The notes beneath the pieces are model-generated. The model did no database searches and was not told where the DNA came from. It saw only the letters and a list, made by a program, of their open reading frames with translations. A program made the position numbers and the translations under genes. Below are positions 34,827 to 43,434 of a DNA stretch of 64,000 nucleotides, piece after piece. Positions within the stretch are counted from its first letter, which is position 1, and every line of letters starts with the position of its first letter. Origin of the DNA: Paenibacillus thermotolerans (GTDB lineage Bacteria; Bacillota; Bacilli; Paenibacillales; YIM-B00363); contig NZ_JAQZSG010000012.1 of the NCBI RefSeq assembly GCF_028745515.1, positions 84,622 to 148,621 of the forward strand, read 5' to 3'.

Positions 34827-35773
34827 TGCCGCACGCCTTCAGGAACGTACTTGTGACGGGCGGAGCCGGCTTTGTCGGTTCTAATCTGGTACGCCGGCTG
34901 CTTCCAATATCGGAACATATCATTGTCATTGACGATTGCTCGACAAGCAAACCTTCAGCGCTGCCCGTTTCAAACAAAATAACCTTTATGAAACAATCCT
35001 ATGTAAGCGATGAATTGCTTGAAAATGTTTTGGGCGACATCCAGCATATCTATCATCTGGCTTGCCGTAATTTGGAGATGTCCGTGCAAAATACGGACGA
35101 CGATTTCCATGTAAATCTATATGGCGGTTATTTGTTGTTAAAAAAAGCAATGGAAAAAAGCCGGCATTTGCAGCGCTTTGTTTATACGTCAACCGCTTCC
35201 GTTTACGGAAACGCATCTGTACTTCCTACGCCCGAGAGCGAATACGATACAACGACTCCTTATGCCGCAAGCAAGCTGTCCGTCGAGCATTACTGCCGGG
35301 TCTTTCATCGGATGCATCAGCTGCCGGTCACCGTTCTGAGATTATCCAACGCATACGGTCCCGGCCAGTTGACATCCAATCCGTACTGCGGGGTGATTGC
35401 CAAATTTTTCGAAGCGGCCGCCGGAGGACTCCCGCTCACCGTATTCGGGGACGGTTCCCAAACGAGGGATTTCACTTATATTGAGGATGTGATTGAGGCG
35501 CTGCTTCTCGCCGGAATATCGCCCGCGGCCGTCGGCGGCGTATTTAATGTAGGAACAGGGGTGGAGACGTCGGTCAATCGATTGGCTGAACTCGTTCTGC
35601 AAATTGCCGGGCGTCCTAAGACGCAAACTCAGTTTTCGCCTAAGCGCAAGGTCGATGTAGTAACCCGGCGGTGTTTGAACTCCGACCTGCTGCAATACAC
35701 TCTCGGATGGAAAGCGAAAACAACACTCGAGGAAGGGCTGGAACGCACGTATCGTTGGCTGAATGGGGGGTAA
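34826..35773 (+). CDS. NAD-dependent nucleotide-sugar epimerase/dehydratase (extended SDR)
   Basis: 315 residues from ATG 34826 (GGAGGG 6 nt upstream; one base shared with the previous stop). Extended SDR: VLVTGGAGFVGSNLVRRL, VYTSTASVYGNASVLPTPES, catalytic Tyr-Lys in TPYAASKLSVEHY, RLSNAYGPGQ and FGDGSQTRDFTYIEDVIEAL. It interconverts or dehydrates UDP/dTDP sugars; C4 epimerisation is most likely from similarity to GalE/WbpP-like enzymes, but the substrate cannot be read from sequence alone. Lies within the CgeB-to-glycosyltransferase operon. Confidence 0.83.
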   Translation: MPHAFRNVLVTGGAGFVGSNLVRRLLPISEHIIVIDDCSTSKPSALPVSNKITFMKQSYVSDELLENVLGDIQHIYHLACRNLEMSVQNTDDDFHVNLYGGYLLLKKAMEKSRHLQRFVYTSTASVYGNASVLPTPESEYDTTTPYAASKLSVEHYCRVFHRMHQLPVTVLRLSNAYGPGQLTSNPYCGVIAKFFEAAAGGLPLTVFGDGSQTRDFTYIEDVIEALLLAGISPAAVGGVFNVGTGVETSVNRLAELVLQIAGRPKTQTQFSPKRKVDVVTRRCLNSDLLQYTLGWKAKTTLEEGLERTYRWLNGG

Positions 35774-35777
35774 AGCT

Positions 35778-36788
35778 TTGAATATTTTCCATGGGACGAT
35801 TGAAATTGCCGGACAGATGGGTATTTTGAGCGGGGAATTAAAGAGGCGGGGCCACAAAGCGGTAGGCTACAATATATTCAATTCTTATTTGGGTTACAGG
35901 GATCATTTGATCCTCACCAACGCCCACGAGATTGCGAACACCCATCGGCATATTATTAATTTTTTCGACTTATTCCATTTCCACTACGCCAGCTCTTTGA
36001 TCCCCCAATACAAGGACCTGGAGATCATCCGCGATAAAGGCAAAAAAATGATTATGCATCATTGGGGGAACGACGTTCGGTTTCACGACGCAGCCAGAAA
36101 AAACAATCCGTATGTGTTTACCGGGGATTCTCTCCCCAACGAAGTAATACACGAACGCTTGAGCCAAATTTCCGAGTATATACGAGAGGCAGTCGTGCAA
36201 GATTACGAGGTTTACGAATATGTAAAACCGTATTACGAGAAAGTTCATGTCGTGCCGATTTCCATTGATTTATCCGCATTCGTTCCATCATCAGGAAAGA
36301 AGGAAAAGAAGAAACCGCTCGTTCTACATGCGCCGACCAATCCGGATTTTAAGGGGACGCATGTGATCGAAGAAGCGATTCGTTCTTTGCAGATGAAATA
36401 CGACTTCGATTACCGCAGAATCGAAAAGATGAATCATGAAAAAGCCATACGGCTTTACCGCGATGCGGACTTTATCGTGGATCAAATCCGGTGCGGGTCT
36501 TACGGTTTGCTAAGCGTGGAAGCGATGGCTCTCGGTAAACCGGTCGTCGCGTATATACGGGAAGATTTGATAAGCAAATTTCCGCAGGACCTGCCTATAT
36601 TGAATGCAAATCCGGACAACGTGGCGGAGCAAATGAAACTGCTTCTGGACAATCCGGAGTTGCGCGAAGAATTGGGCGCTAAGGGACGCAAGTATGCGGA
36701 AACTTATCATGCAAAGGAAATCGTGGTGGACCGGCTGGAACGGATTTACTCCGGCGGCGAGACATTGAACGGAGGGGAGCTTGCGTGA
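35778..36788 (+). CDS. GT-B glycosyltransferase, paralogue 5 of 7
   Basis: 336 residues from TTG 35778, which gives MNIFHGTIEIAGQMGILSGE in register with the paralogues; an upstream ATG (35763) would overlap the previous stop. Motifs: [86 protein letters not shown]. The only copy in the array without an adjacent DUF4855-like gene; instead it overlaps a small beta-rich protein gene. Probably uses a sugar made by the enzymes encoded just upstream. Confidence 0.82.
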   Translation: MNIFHGTIEIAGQMGILSGELKRRGHKAVGYNIFNSYLGYRDHLILTNAHEIANTHRHIINFFDLFHFHYASSLIPQYKDLEIIRDKGKKMIMHHWGNDVRFHDAARKNNPYVFTGDSLPNEVIHERLSQISEYIREAVVQDYEVYEYVKPYYEKVHVVPISIDLSAFVPSSGKKEKKKPLVLHAPTNPDFKGTHVIEEAIRSLQMKYDFDYRRIEKMNHEKAIRLYRDADFIVDQIRCGSYGLLSVEAMALGKPVVAYIREDLISKFPQDLPILNANPDNVAEQMKLLLDNPELREELGAKGRKYAETYHAKEIVVDRLERIYSGGETLNGGELA

Positions 36789-37201
36789 CCTCATATGAGA
36801 AATTTATGTTTTTTATCCCTAACCGGCTGTATATCGTCGGTAAAGAAATCCATGTTTCTTTCAATGTAGCGGTCATTCCTCCCGATAACACGGTTACTTC
36901 GGCAAACTTATGCATCCCCCTGCCCGAAAGAAATTCGCCTCTCCAAATGAAAGTAACCGGCATTGCCAGCGGTTGGGATGAAAACTGGATTCAATATTGG
37001 AAGCCCGAATACGATACGAAATCCGAAACGTTCGACGTTGCCCCGGAATCGCCGGAAGGAATCGTCCCGGTCACTCATGTAATGAACGATTGGCGCTTTC
37101 GCAGTTTAGAAAACCATGGCCTTTACATTTCCCTAGTAACGGAAGAGGAGCTGGACATTTCCGGGGAGAAGCCTCCTTATTTGCTTGTAAGAATGGACTA
37201 A
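36785..37201 (+). CDS. Small beta-rich protein of unknown function
   Basis: 138 residues; GTG start overlaps the glycosyltransferase stop (GTGA), with GGAGGGGAG before it. The sequence alternates hydrophobic and polar residues in a way that suggests a beta sandwich (FMFFIPNRLYIVGKEIHVSF, ending LYISLVTEEELDISGEK, YLLVRMD). No signal peptide or repeats, and no family recognised. As last gene of the CgeB operon, directly before a terminator, it could be a spore-surface structural protein or acceptor; this is only context. Confidence 0.6.
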   Translation: MTSYEKFMFFIPNRLYIVGKEIHVSFNVAVIPPDNTVTSANLCIPLPERNSPLQMKVTGIASGWDENWIQYWKPEYDTKSETFDVAPESPEGIVPVTHVMNDWRFRSLENHGLYISLVTEEELDISGEKPPYLLVRMD

Positions 37202-37210
37202 AAACGCTGC

Positions 37211-37250
37211 GGCCGCTTCACGGTTAACAACCGAGAGCGGCCTTTTATTA
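37211..37250 (+). terminator. Terminator of the CgeB-GT operon
   Basis: GGCCGCT (37211-37217) plus CGGTT pair with AACCG plus AGCGGCC, ending at 37242, followed by TTTTATTATTT. Confidence 0.8.
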
Positions 37251-37269
37251 TTTAACAGCAATCCAAATA

Positions 37270-37305
37270 AAAAAAGAGGTCAACCGTGGAAAAAAACGTT
37301 CGACC
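37270..37305 (-). terminator. Terminator of the minus-strand DUF4855-like gene
   Basis: On the minus strand GGTCGAACGT and ACGGTTGACC pair with one mismatch, followed by TC and a run of T (TTTTTTTATTT). Confidence 0.7.
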
Positions 37306-37319
37306 CCCATGCAAGTTGT

Positions 37320-38330
37320 TTAATAGGGAATGCCTCGATAATCGATTCGTTTATAAAGACCTTTGACAAACGTATACAGCCGAATATAATCGACAATATT
37401 CGTTTGTTGCAGAGTACCCAGTCTCTGATTAGGAAATTGATACACAAGCAACGACTCTGTCATATAACCGCATTTTTCCGCAAGCCCAAAGTTTAAATAA
37501 TCTAATAAGTGAGTGTTGTTATAGATCAGCCCTTTACCCCAAACGATCTGCATCCCCGTCTGATAGTATTTTGCAAACATGGTTGTGTTTTTAATCCAGT
37601 TATGGTCGTAGTTCGTATTTCCGTAATAATTGGAATTAAGAGCAACGACGTGGAAACCGAGCTTTTTCCACTCGAGCACCCCATAGGAGCCGTAATTGGG
37701 CAGCCACATACTAAGAAGTTTTCTGGAGTGGATCTCGGCGTTTACGCGTTTCACAAGCGCTTCATCCAGTTCGTCGATGGCTTCTCTTTGCCATAAGAAG
37801 CCGCGCAGGTCGAGTTTGGAATGCAGCTTGCTCTCCATGCTCCACCGGTGCAGAAACCGGTCCAGCCACCATTTGACCGCCGTAAATCGGTCATCCTCCA
37901 CATTGAAATCAAGGTTGCGCCCTTCCGCATGACCGAAACAGCTTTGAAACGGATGCGGGTAAGGAATGGAAATCCAAACGTCCCTTTTTTCGTTTCCTAA
38001 CACAGAGTTCAGTGCATGAAGGTTTCCATCAGGGGAAAATAAGGAATCGATCCACAATTGCCAATCATGGAGATCGGAAGGAGACCCGAATCCTACAAAT
38101 AGCGGGCAAATATAGTGATTTGCCCGCATGCAAATGCCATTAAATATGAAACCGCCAAATAAGTTGTCGATGGCCTGGCCGTTAACGATGTATTTGGCGT
38201 ACGGCCTTAAATGTTCAGGGGTCCATATTGAATCGTTCTCCGCCAGTCCTCCGCAAGGAATCACGCATATATGATTACGCAATTGATATGCGTTCGGCGA
38301 TAAATACCCTTTTGCAGACGCAGCAACCAA
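37320..38330 (-). CDS. DUF4855-like protein, paralogue 4 of 5
   Basis: 336 residues from TTG 38330, favoured because AAAGGGG is correctly spaced for it; a GTG at 38339 lies too close. Close to the copies at 27525 and 42365: KGYLSPNAYQLRNHICVIPC, WISIPYPHPFQSCFGHAEGR, LDFNVEDDRFTAVKWWLDRF, LDLRGFLWQREAIDELDEAL, SMWLPNYGSYGVLEWKKLGF, SNYYGNTNYDHNWIKN, WGKGLIYNNTHLLDYLN. Divergently paired with the glycosyltransferase at 38515; the 185-bp gap contains CATATGATT with an AC 15 bp upstream on the minus strand, a possible sigma-K promoter. Function unknown. Confidence 0.72.
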   Translation of the reverse strand: MVAASAKGYLSPNAYQLRNHICVIPCGGLAENDSIWTPEHLRPYAKYIVNGQAIDNLFGGFIFNGICMRANHYICPLFVGFGSPSDLHDWQLWIDSLFSPDGNLHALNSVLGNEKRDVWISIPYPHPFQSCFGHAEGRNLDFNVEDDRFTAVKWWLDRFLHRWSMESKLHSKLDLRGFLWQREAIDELDEALVKRVNAEIHSRKLLSMWLPNYGSYGVLEWKKLGFHVVALNSNYYGNTNYDHNWIKNTTMFAKYYQTGMQIVWGKGLIYNNTHLLDYLNFGLAEKCGYMTESLLVYQFPNQRLGTLQQTNIVDYIRLYTFVKGLYKRIDYRGIPY

Positions 38331-38514
38331 CCTTTTCACCCCTTTAGATCAAAATCGCGGTACTAAATCATATGAAAAGAAATCTTTTAGTGACCGCGAC
38401 AGACAACCATTTTCCCGTAGAGTACAAACATGCTCAATCGAACTTGAATACAACATAAGAGAACCGGAAAACGATGGAAAAACGGGCGGAATGAGCGGAG
38501 GAGGTAAATACGGG

Positions 38515-39519
38515 ATGAAAATTGTCCACGCTCCTTTGGAAATCGCAGGGCAGGTCGGAATAATATGCGATTTTTTGAAGAAAAGCGGTATTCATGCTAC
38601 GGGCTATAACTACTTTCCTAACTATTTAAAGTACCGGAAAGTAATCAATACGGATACTTTCGAGCTTGCCAAAATATTCGATATGGCCGTTCGGGAATAC
38701 GATATTTTTCATTTTCATAACAGTTATACGTTTCTGGAGGATAAGCGGGACATCCCCATGATCGTCAAGGCGGGGAAAAAGATCGTGATGCATCATAGGG
38801 GAAACGATGTACGTTCAAGAGTCCGTGCAGCTAAAGGGAAAGGATACGTAAATCCGTACGTTAATGCGAATTGCTCGTTTCCCGAGGAAACGATAGACAG
38901 CAATTTACGCCTGTTCGCTAAGTACGTCAATGCAGCGATCGTGCAAGATTATGAGCTGCATGGGTATGTGGCGGATTATTATCGGGAACAGGGAAAGCCT
39001 GTGTACGTATTGCCGAGATTGATCGATACGAAGTCGATTCAACCGGTTTACAAAACGGAAAGATCGAAGGAGGGTCCGTTAGTCGTACATGCGCCGACAC
39101 AGCGGGAATTCAAGGGGACGGAGCATGTTTTGAAGACGATCGAGAAGCTTCAAGCCGAAGCTCCCTTTCGATTCCGGTTAGTAGAAGGCTTAAACCATTC
39201 GGAAGCAATACGGTTATACCAGGAGGCGGACATCGTAATCGACCAAATTCTTTGCGGAATGTATGGAAACTTAAGCGTAGAAGCAATGGCTCTCGGAAAA
39301 CCGGTCGTTTGTTACATTCGTCCCGACTTGCTGAAGCATTACCCGAATCTTCCGATCGTTTCGGCGAATCCAGACACATTGTATGAAACGCTAAGGAAAC
39401 TCCTGAAACATAGACAATTGCGGGTAGAAATAGGACAAAAGGGGAGATTGTACGTGGAACGGAATCATTCCGCGGAACATGTCATAGGCAAGTTAATCGA
39501 TATTTATAAAAAATTATGA
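38515..39519 (+). CDS. GT-B glycosyltransferase, paralogue 6 of 7
   Basis: 334 residues from ATG 38515 (GGAGG 10 nt upstream), giving [20 protein letters not shown]. Motifs: [75 protein letters not shown]. It shares [13 protein letters not shown] and VVCY with paralogue 1 (24426), so these two probably use the same donor or acceptor class. First of three tightly linked genes with a sugar acetyltransferase and a nucleotide-sugar dehydrogenase. Confidence 0.82.
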   Translation: MKIVHAPLEIAGQVGIICDFLKKSGIHATGYNYFPNYLKYRKVINTDTFELAKIFDMAVREYDIFHFHNSYTFLEDKRDIPMIVKAGKKIVMHHRGNDVRSRVRAAKGKGYVNPYVNANCSFPEETIDSNLRLFAKYVNAAIVQDYELHGYVADYYREQGKPVYVLPRLIDTKSIQPVYKTERSKEGPLVVHAPTQREFKGTEHVLKTIEKLQAEAPFRFRLVEGLNHSEAIRLYQEADIVIDQILCGMYGNLSVEAMALGKPVVCYIRPDLLKHYPNLPIVSANPDTLYETLRKLLKHRQLRVEIGQKGRLYVERNHSAEHVIGKLIDIYKKL

Positions 39520-39539
39520 CGAAAGCGGAGCGGTTAAAT

Positions 39540-40232
39540 ATGGGACAAGAGCCTTTACTCAAGGGGAAGAACGTTACAATCGGAGAACACGTTGTGTTTG
39601 AGGAAGGCGTCGTAATCGGGGACGATGTTGTCATCGGAAACGGAGTCATCGTCAAGTCCGATACTCAAATCGGCAACGGGGTCGTCGTCGGAGATTTGGT
39701 CGTGCTCGGGAAAATCCCTGCCTCCAATAAAAAAATGGCATTAAAGCCGCCGGCTGAACTTGCTCCGCTACAAATCGGCGATGGCGTAAAGATCGGGTGC
39801 AATGTGGTCATCTATAGAGGGGTAACCCTCGGATCGGACGTATTGGTCGGAGATATGGCAAGCATTCGGGAGCGCGTTACGGTTGGGGAAAGCACAATCA
39901 TAGGCAGGAACGTTGTAGTAGAACCAAGGACGGTAATCGGCAAACGCGTCACGATCCAAACTTCTTCTTATATTACAAGCGACATGATCATTGAAGATCA
40001 AGTATTTATCGGGCCATGCTGCTCTACCTCCAACGATAAGTATATGGGCATGGGCAACTATGCTCATCAAGGACCGATCATTAAACGAGGGGCCAAGATC
40101 GGGAATAATGCAACCCTGCTGCCGGGCATTACGATCGGCGAAGAAGCGATCGTCGGAGCCGGCGCGGTCATTACAAAGCATGTTCCGCCCGGCCAAACGT
40201 TTGTCGGAAACCCGGGAAGGCCTATTCGATGA
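39540..40232 (+). CDS. Hexapeptide-repeat sugar N-acetyltransferase (WbpD-like)
   Basis: 230 residues of left-handed beta-helix hexapeptide repeats ([LIV]-G-x-x-x-x): [40 protein letters not shown] and so on, with a C-terminal [20 protein letters not shown] then [16 protein letters not shown]. Closest in layout to WbpD/WlbB, which acetylates the 3-amino group of UDP-GlcNAc3NA. ATG 39540 is chosen because GGAG precedes it; an ATG at 39516 overlaps the upstream stop (ATGA) but lacks a ribosome site. Loss of repeats mid-protein ([20 protein letters not shown]) marks the usual loop. Confidence 0.82.
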   Translation: MGQEPLLKGKNVTIGEHVVFEEGVVIGDDVVIGNGVIVKSDTQIGNGVVVGDLVVLGKIPASNKKMALKPPAELAPLQIGDGVKIGCNVVIYRGVTLGSDVLVGDMASIRERVTVGESTIIGRNVVVEPRTVIGKRVTIQTSSYITSDMIIEDQVFIGPCCSTSNDKYMGMGNYAHQGPIIKRGAKIGNNATLLPGITIGEEAIVGAGAVITKHVPPGQTFVGNPGRPIR

Positions 40233-40275
40233 TGGCATATTATTCCAAGCATAAGTTATACAAGGAGGATGCAAA

Positions 40276-41595
40276 GTGAACATGAAAGGAGTAACCGCAG
40301 GCAAAGTCCGGAGCGTTGTAAAAGTTGCGGTTGTCGGACTCGGATACGTGGGGCTTCCTTTAGCCCTATTATTTGTGAAAAAGGGCTATACGGTATACGG
40401 TTTGGATGTCGATGCAAAAAAACTGGAAAGCTTAACGAAGGAAAAAAGTTATTTGCCGGATATTAGCGACAAAGAGCTTGCCGAAGCTTGCCGTTCCGGG
40501 CGTTTTTTTCCAACGGATGCTTTTGAACGTATAACGATCGCCGATGCCATTATTATATGCGTGCCTACCCCAATCACTACCTATAGTACGCCCGACTTGT
40601 CTTACCTCCAAAGCGCCGCTATTAAGATCGGCAAATATTTGCGCGCCGGTCATCTCGTTATTCTTGAAAGTTCTACCTACCCGGGAACGACGAACGAGGT
40701 GTTAAAGCCGGAATTAGAAATACAAAGCGGCTTGACCGCCGGCAAAGACTTTCATATCGGATATTCCCCGGAACGGATCGATCCGGGGAATAAACAATTC
40801 GATTTGGAAACTATTCCGAAAATCGTGAGCGGATTGACGAAAGCTTGTGCGACGGCAACTTACGAATTATATAGCCGAGTATTCGATCGTGTCGTACCGG
40901 TTTCTACGACGGAAGTTGCCGAAATGACAAAGCTGCTGGAAAATACGCAGCGAATGGTCAACATTTCTTTCATTAATGAAATAGCCGTTATTTGCGATGA
41001 AATGAATATCGATATATGGGAAGTAATCGAAGCGGCGAAGACGAAGCCGTTCGGTTTTACGCCGTATTATCCGGGACCCGGTGTCGGCGGCCATTGTATT
41101 CCGGTCGATCCGCTCTACCTGCAATGGAAAGCGAAAGAGTACGGAAAAATAAGCAGATTTATTGAACTTTCAGCGAATATTAATCGTTGGATTCCGGAGT
41201 ATATAGCAAATCGCGTTGAGCTATTATTAACGAAGCATTCGAACAAAACAAATCCGAGTGTCCTCGTATATGGGGTCGCTTATAAGAAAGACGTTAACGA
41301 TGTTCGCGAATCGCCTGCCATTGAATTGATATCGTTATTTAAACATCAAGGCAAACGCGTCTTCTTCCACGATCCGCTCATTTCCGAGATTTCGGTCGAA
41401 GGCGAACGGATGCATAGCGTCGAACTAACGGACGATTTAGTAAAAGCCAGCGACTGTGTCGTTATTTATACCGATCATTCCAGCATACCGGTCGATCGGA
41501 TTATCGCATTGGCGCCTTTGGTGTTCGATACGCGCAATGTGACGGCAGGCCGTCGAGAGCACAACCATGTTTTCCGATTGGGTGCCGGTTTCTAA
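40276..41595 (+). CDS. UDP-N-acetylhexosamine 6-dehydrogenase (WbpA-like)
   Basis: 439 residues from GTG 40276 (AAGGAGG 8 nt upstream). UDP-glucose/GDP-mannose dehydrogenase superfamily: VKVAVVGLGYVGLPLALLFV, VPTPITTYSTPDLSYLQSA, ESSTYPGTTNEVL, GYSPERIDPGNKQFDL, active-site Cys in GPGVGGHCIPVDPLYLQWKA, and YGVAYKKDVNDVRESPAIEL. NAD-dependent double oxidation at C6 gives a UDP-N-acetyl-hexosaminuronic acid. It supplies the first step of the diacetamido-uronic acid route completed by the genes at 33768, 32659 and 39540. Specificity for GlcNAc rather than ManNAc is inferred. Confidence 0.87.
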   Translation: MNMKGVTAGKVRSVVKVAVVGLGYVGLPLALLFVKKGYTVYGLDVDAKKLESLTKEKSYLPDISDKELAEACRSGRFFPTDAFERITIADAIIICVPTPITTYSTPDLSYLQSAAIKIGKYLRAGHLVILESSTYPGTTNEVLKPELEIQSGLTAGKDFHIGYSPERIDPGNKQFDLETIPKIVSGLTKACATATYELYSRVFDRVVPVSTTEVAEMTKLLENTQRMVNISFINEIAVICDEMNIDIWEVIEAAKTKPFGFTPYYPGPGVGGHCIPVDPLYLQWKAKEYGKISRFIELSANINRWIPEYIANRVELLLTKHSNKTNPSVLVYGVAYKKDVNDVRESPAIELISLFKHQGKRVFFHDPLISEISVEGERMHSVELTDDLVKASDCVVIYTDHSSIPVDRIIALAPLVFDTRNVTAGRREHNHVFRLGAGF

Positions 41596-41692
41596 AGTCA
41601 ACAAACGGCTTTACGGTTGTTGGATGCGAAGCAATGAACAAAATATGCTTTTTACTTGGATGAAACGACTTAATTCGGCGGCAACAGCAATG

Positions 41693-41701
41693 CATATATT
41701 A
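41693..41701 (+). promoter_or_regulatory. Sigma-K-like -10 (CATATATTA)
   Basis: Full match to CATAnnnTA, 23 nt before the ATG of the 41724 gene. The -35 is not clear. Confidence 0.4.
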
Positions 41702-41723
41702 AACTGTGAAAGGAGGTGATAGA

Positions 41724-42275
41724 ATGCCTCTTATTTTAGAAGCTTTCACAGATCCTACTAACACACTTGTAATTGCCGATACCGGGGCTCCCCTGGGTTC
41801 TTTGCCTGCTGTGCCTGTATTCGTACCCAAAGATCCGGAAATGCCCGTAATCGACGGAAACAGCAACTATATCTTTTCGCCGTTTGACGGCCCCGGAGAA
41901 ACCGTAACACTCCAGTCTGTCTTTACAATCCCTTCCAATTTGCTGCCGATTTTTACGGTGGGGCTTCCCGTAACGGTCAACTTCGCTTATGCCGCCGATC
42001 AGACGGCGACGTCGACCGTTTCATTGCAAGCCATCAACTTGCTTGGCGTCATCGTTATGGATACGACGTTGTTTACGATATCCAATCTCGGTGATAAGCA
42101 AAACGTTGCGATCGGTTCCGGAGATGCGGTCGTATCGGCGGCTCTAGGTCCATTGCAAAGCTTGCAGGTCACCGTCACAACTACAGTCACCGCACCGCTT
42201 GATGCGGCATATCCGCTGGGCACGGACGGAGATTATCTCGGCCAAGTAAGCGTCCTTACTTCGCCAGTCGTATAA
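41724..42275 (+). CDS. Putative spore-surface structural protein
   Basis: 183 residues from ATG 41724, chosen because a near-perfect AAGGAGGTGAT lies directly upstream. Composition is rich in Thr, Val, Ala, Pro and Leu with no Cys and few charges. The pattern of alternating beta strands (VTLQSVFTIPSNLLPIFTVG, VTVNFAYAADQTATSTVSLQ, LQVTVTTTVTAPLDAAYPLG) suggests a beta-sandwich shell protein. No signal peptide, as usual for proteins assembled on the spore from the mother cell. Many Thr could be O-glycosylated. Family not recognised; the role is inferred from context and the upstream sigma-K-like motif. Confidence 0.65.
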   Translation: MPLILEAFTDPTNTLVIADTGAPLGSLPAVPVFVPKDPEMPVIDGNSNYIFSPFDGPGETVTLQSVFTIPSNLLPIFTVGLPVTVNFAYAADQTATSTVSLQAINLLGVIVMDTTLFTISNLGDKQNVAIGSGDAVVSAALGPLQSLQVTVTTTVTAPLDAAYPLGTDGDYLGQVSVLTSPVV

Positions 42276-42320
42276 CGTAATATGGCTGAGGGACGTTAGC
42301 AAGGACAAAGAAGAACTGTG

Positions 42321-42346
42321 CAGCCCCCTCGATTCGAGGCGGGCTG
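42321..42346. terminator. Hairpin between convergent genes
   Basis: CAGCCCCCTCGA and TTCGAGGCGGGCTG pair with one mismatch. There is no strong T-run on either side, so it may be a weak bidirectional terminator. Confidence 0.5.
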
Positions 42347-42364
42347 TACTCCATGTTAGTGCTT

Positions 42365-43375
42365 TCAGTAGGTAATTCCAGGATATGATGAATTATCGTA
42401 ATCTCCCTTAATAAAGGAGTAAATAAGTTTGTACTCGTCTGGATGCGAAATGCACATGTCCTTTAGTTTTTGATTAGGGAATTGATAAACGAGAAAGCAG
42501 TCCCTCATATAATCGTTCTTGTCGGGAAGACCGAGATTCAAATAGTCAAACAGATGAGTGTCGTTGTACAGTACGCCTTTTCCGTAAATAATTTGCATCC
42601 CTGCATGAAGCAATCTTGCAAATAACGCGGTTTGGTCGATCCATTCCACGCCGTAGTCCGTATTTCCGTAATAATTCGAATGAAAAGCTGCAACATGAAA
42701 CCCAAGCCGGTTGAATTTTATTGCGCCGGAGCCGCCGTAATGAGGAAGCCACATCGATAAATAACCGTTCGCCCTCACATATTTATTAGTTTCTATTACA
42801 ACATGCTCGTCTTTTGCGTCAATGCTTTCTCTCGTCCATAAGAAGCCCCGAAGCTGAAGCTTTTCTTTCAATGAGGTTTCCTGTTCGAATCGCTCGAGAA
42901 AACAATCCATCCACCACTTTACGGCTTCGTACCGGTCATCCTCGATTTGGAAATTAAGCCTTCTGCCGTTTACATACCCAAAATCCGTTTGATGCGAATC
43001 CGGGTATGGAATAGAAACCCATACATCCAACGGACGACGGGTTTGAACGGATAAAGCTTGCAAGTTGCAATCGGGAGAGAAAAGGCTGTAAATCCAATCC
43101 ATCCAATCGCCTTTGTCGGCGGGGGTCCCGAAAGCCGTATACAAAGGATGCAAGAAGCGACCCGGCCTGGAGCATATTCCTAAAAAAACAAACCCTCCGA
43201 ACATTGGCGGCGTCTCCCGTTCGTCCGAAATAAAGTGAACATACGGAGCCAGTTCGAGTTGATCCCATACTGTAGAACCGTTCGGAGGAATTCCGCCGCA
43301 AGGCAATACACATACGTGATTTCGTATTTTCAATTCACGCGGCGATAAATATTTGCCTTTGGATGCAAAGTGCAT
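42365..43375 (-). CDS. DUF4855-like protein, paralogue 5 of 5
   Basis: 336 residues, ATG 43375 with AAAGGA upstream. Blocks: KYLSPRELKIRNHVCVLPCG, VWVSIPYPDSHQTDFGYVNG, LNFQIEDDRYEAVKWWMDCF, LQLRGFLWTRESIDAKDEHV, MWLPHYGGSGAIKFNRLGFH, SNYYGNTDYGVEWIDQ, YGKGVLYNDTHLFDYLN, FLVYQFPNQ. Divergently paired with the glycosyltransferase at 43435 across 59 bp, like the 37320/38515 pair. Biochemical role unknown; the conserved R-E/D and W residues are consistent with a sugar-binding barrel. Confidence 0.72.
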   Translation of the reverse strand: MHFASKGKYLSPRELKIRNHVCVLPCGGIPPNGSTVWDQLELAPYVHFISDERETPPMFGGFVFLGICSRPGRFLHPLYTAFGTPADKGDWMDWIYSLFSPDCNLQALSVQTRRPLDVWVSIPYPDSHQTDFGYVNGRRLNFQIEDDRYEAVKWWMDCFLERFEQETSLKEKLQLRGFLWTRESIDAKDEHVVIETNKYVRANGYLSMWLPHYGGSGAIKFNRLGFHVAAFHSNYYGNTDYGVEWIDQTALFARLLHAGMQIIYGKGVLYNDTHLFDYLNLGLPDKNDYMRDCFLVYQFPNQKLKDMCISHPDEYKLIYSFIKGDYDNSSYPGITY

Positions 43376-43434
43376 GTAACGATCCGTCCTTTCTTTTTAA
43401 TGAGCCGTAATGCAGCGGGTAAATAAGGATGGTG

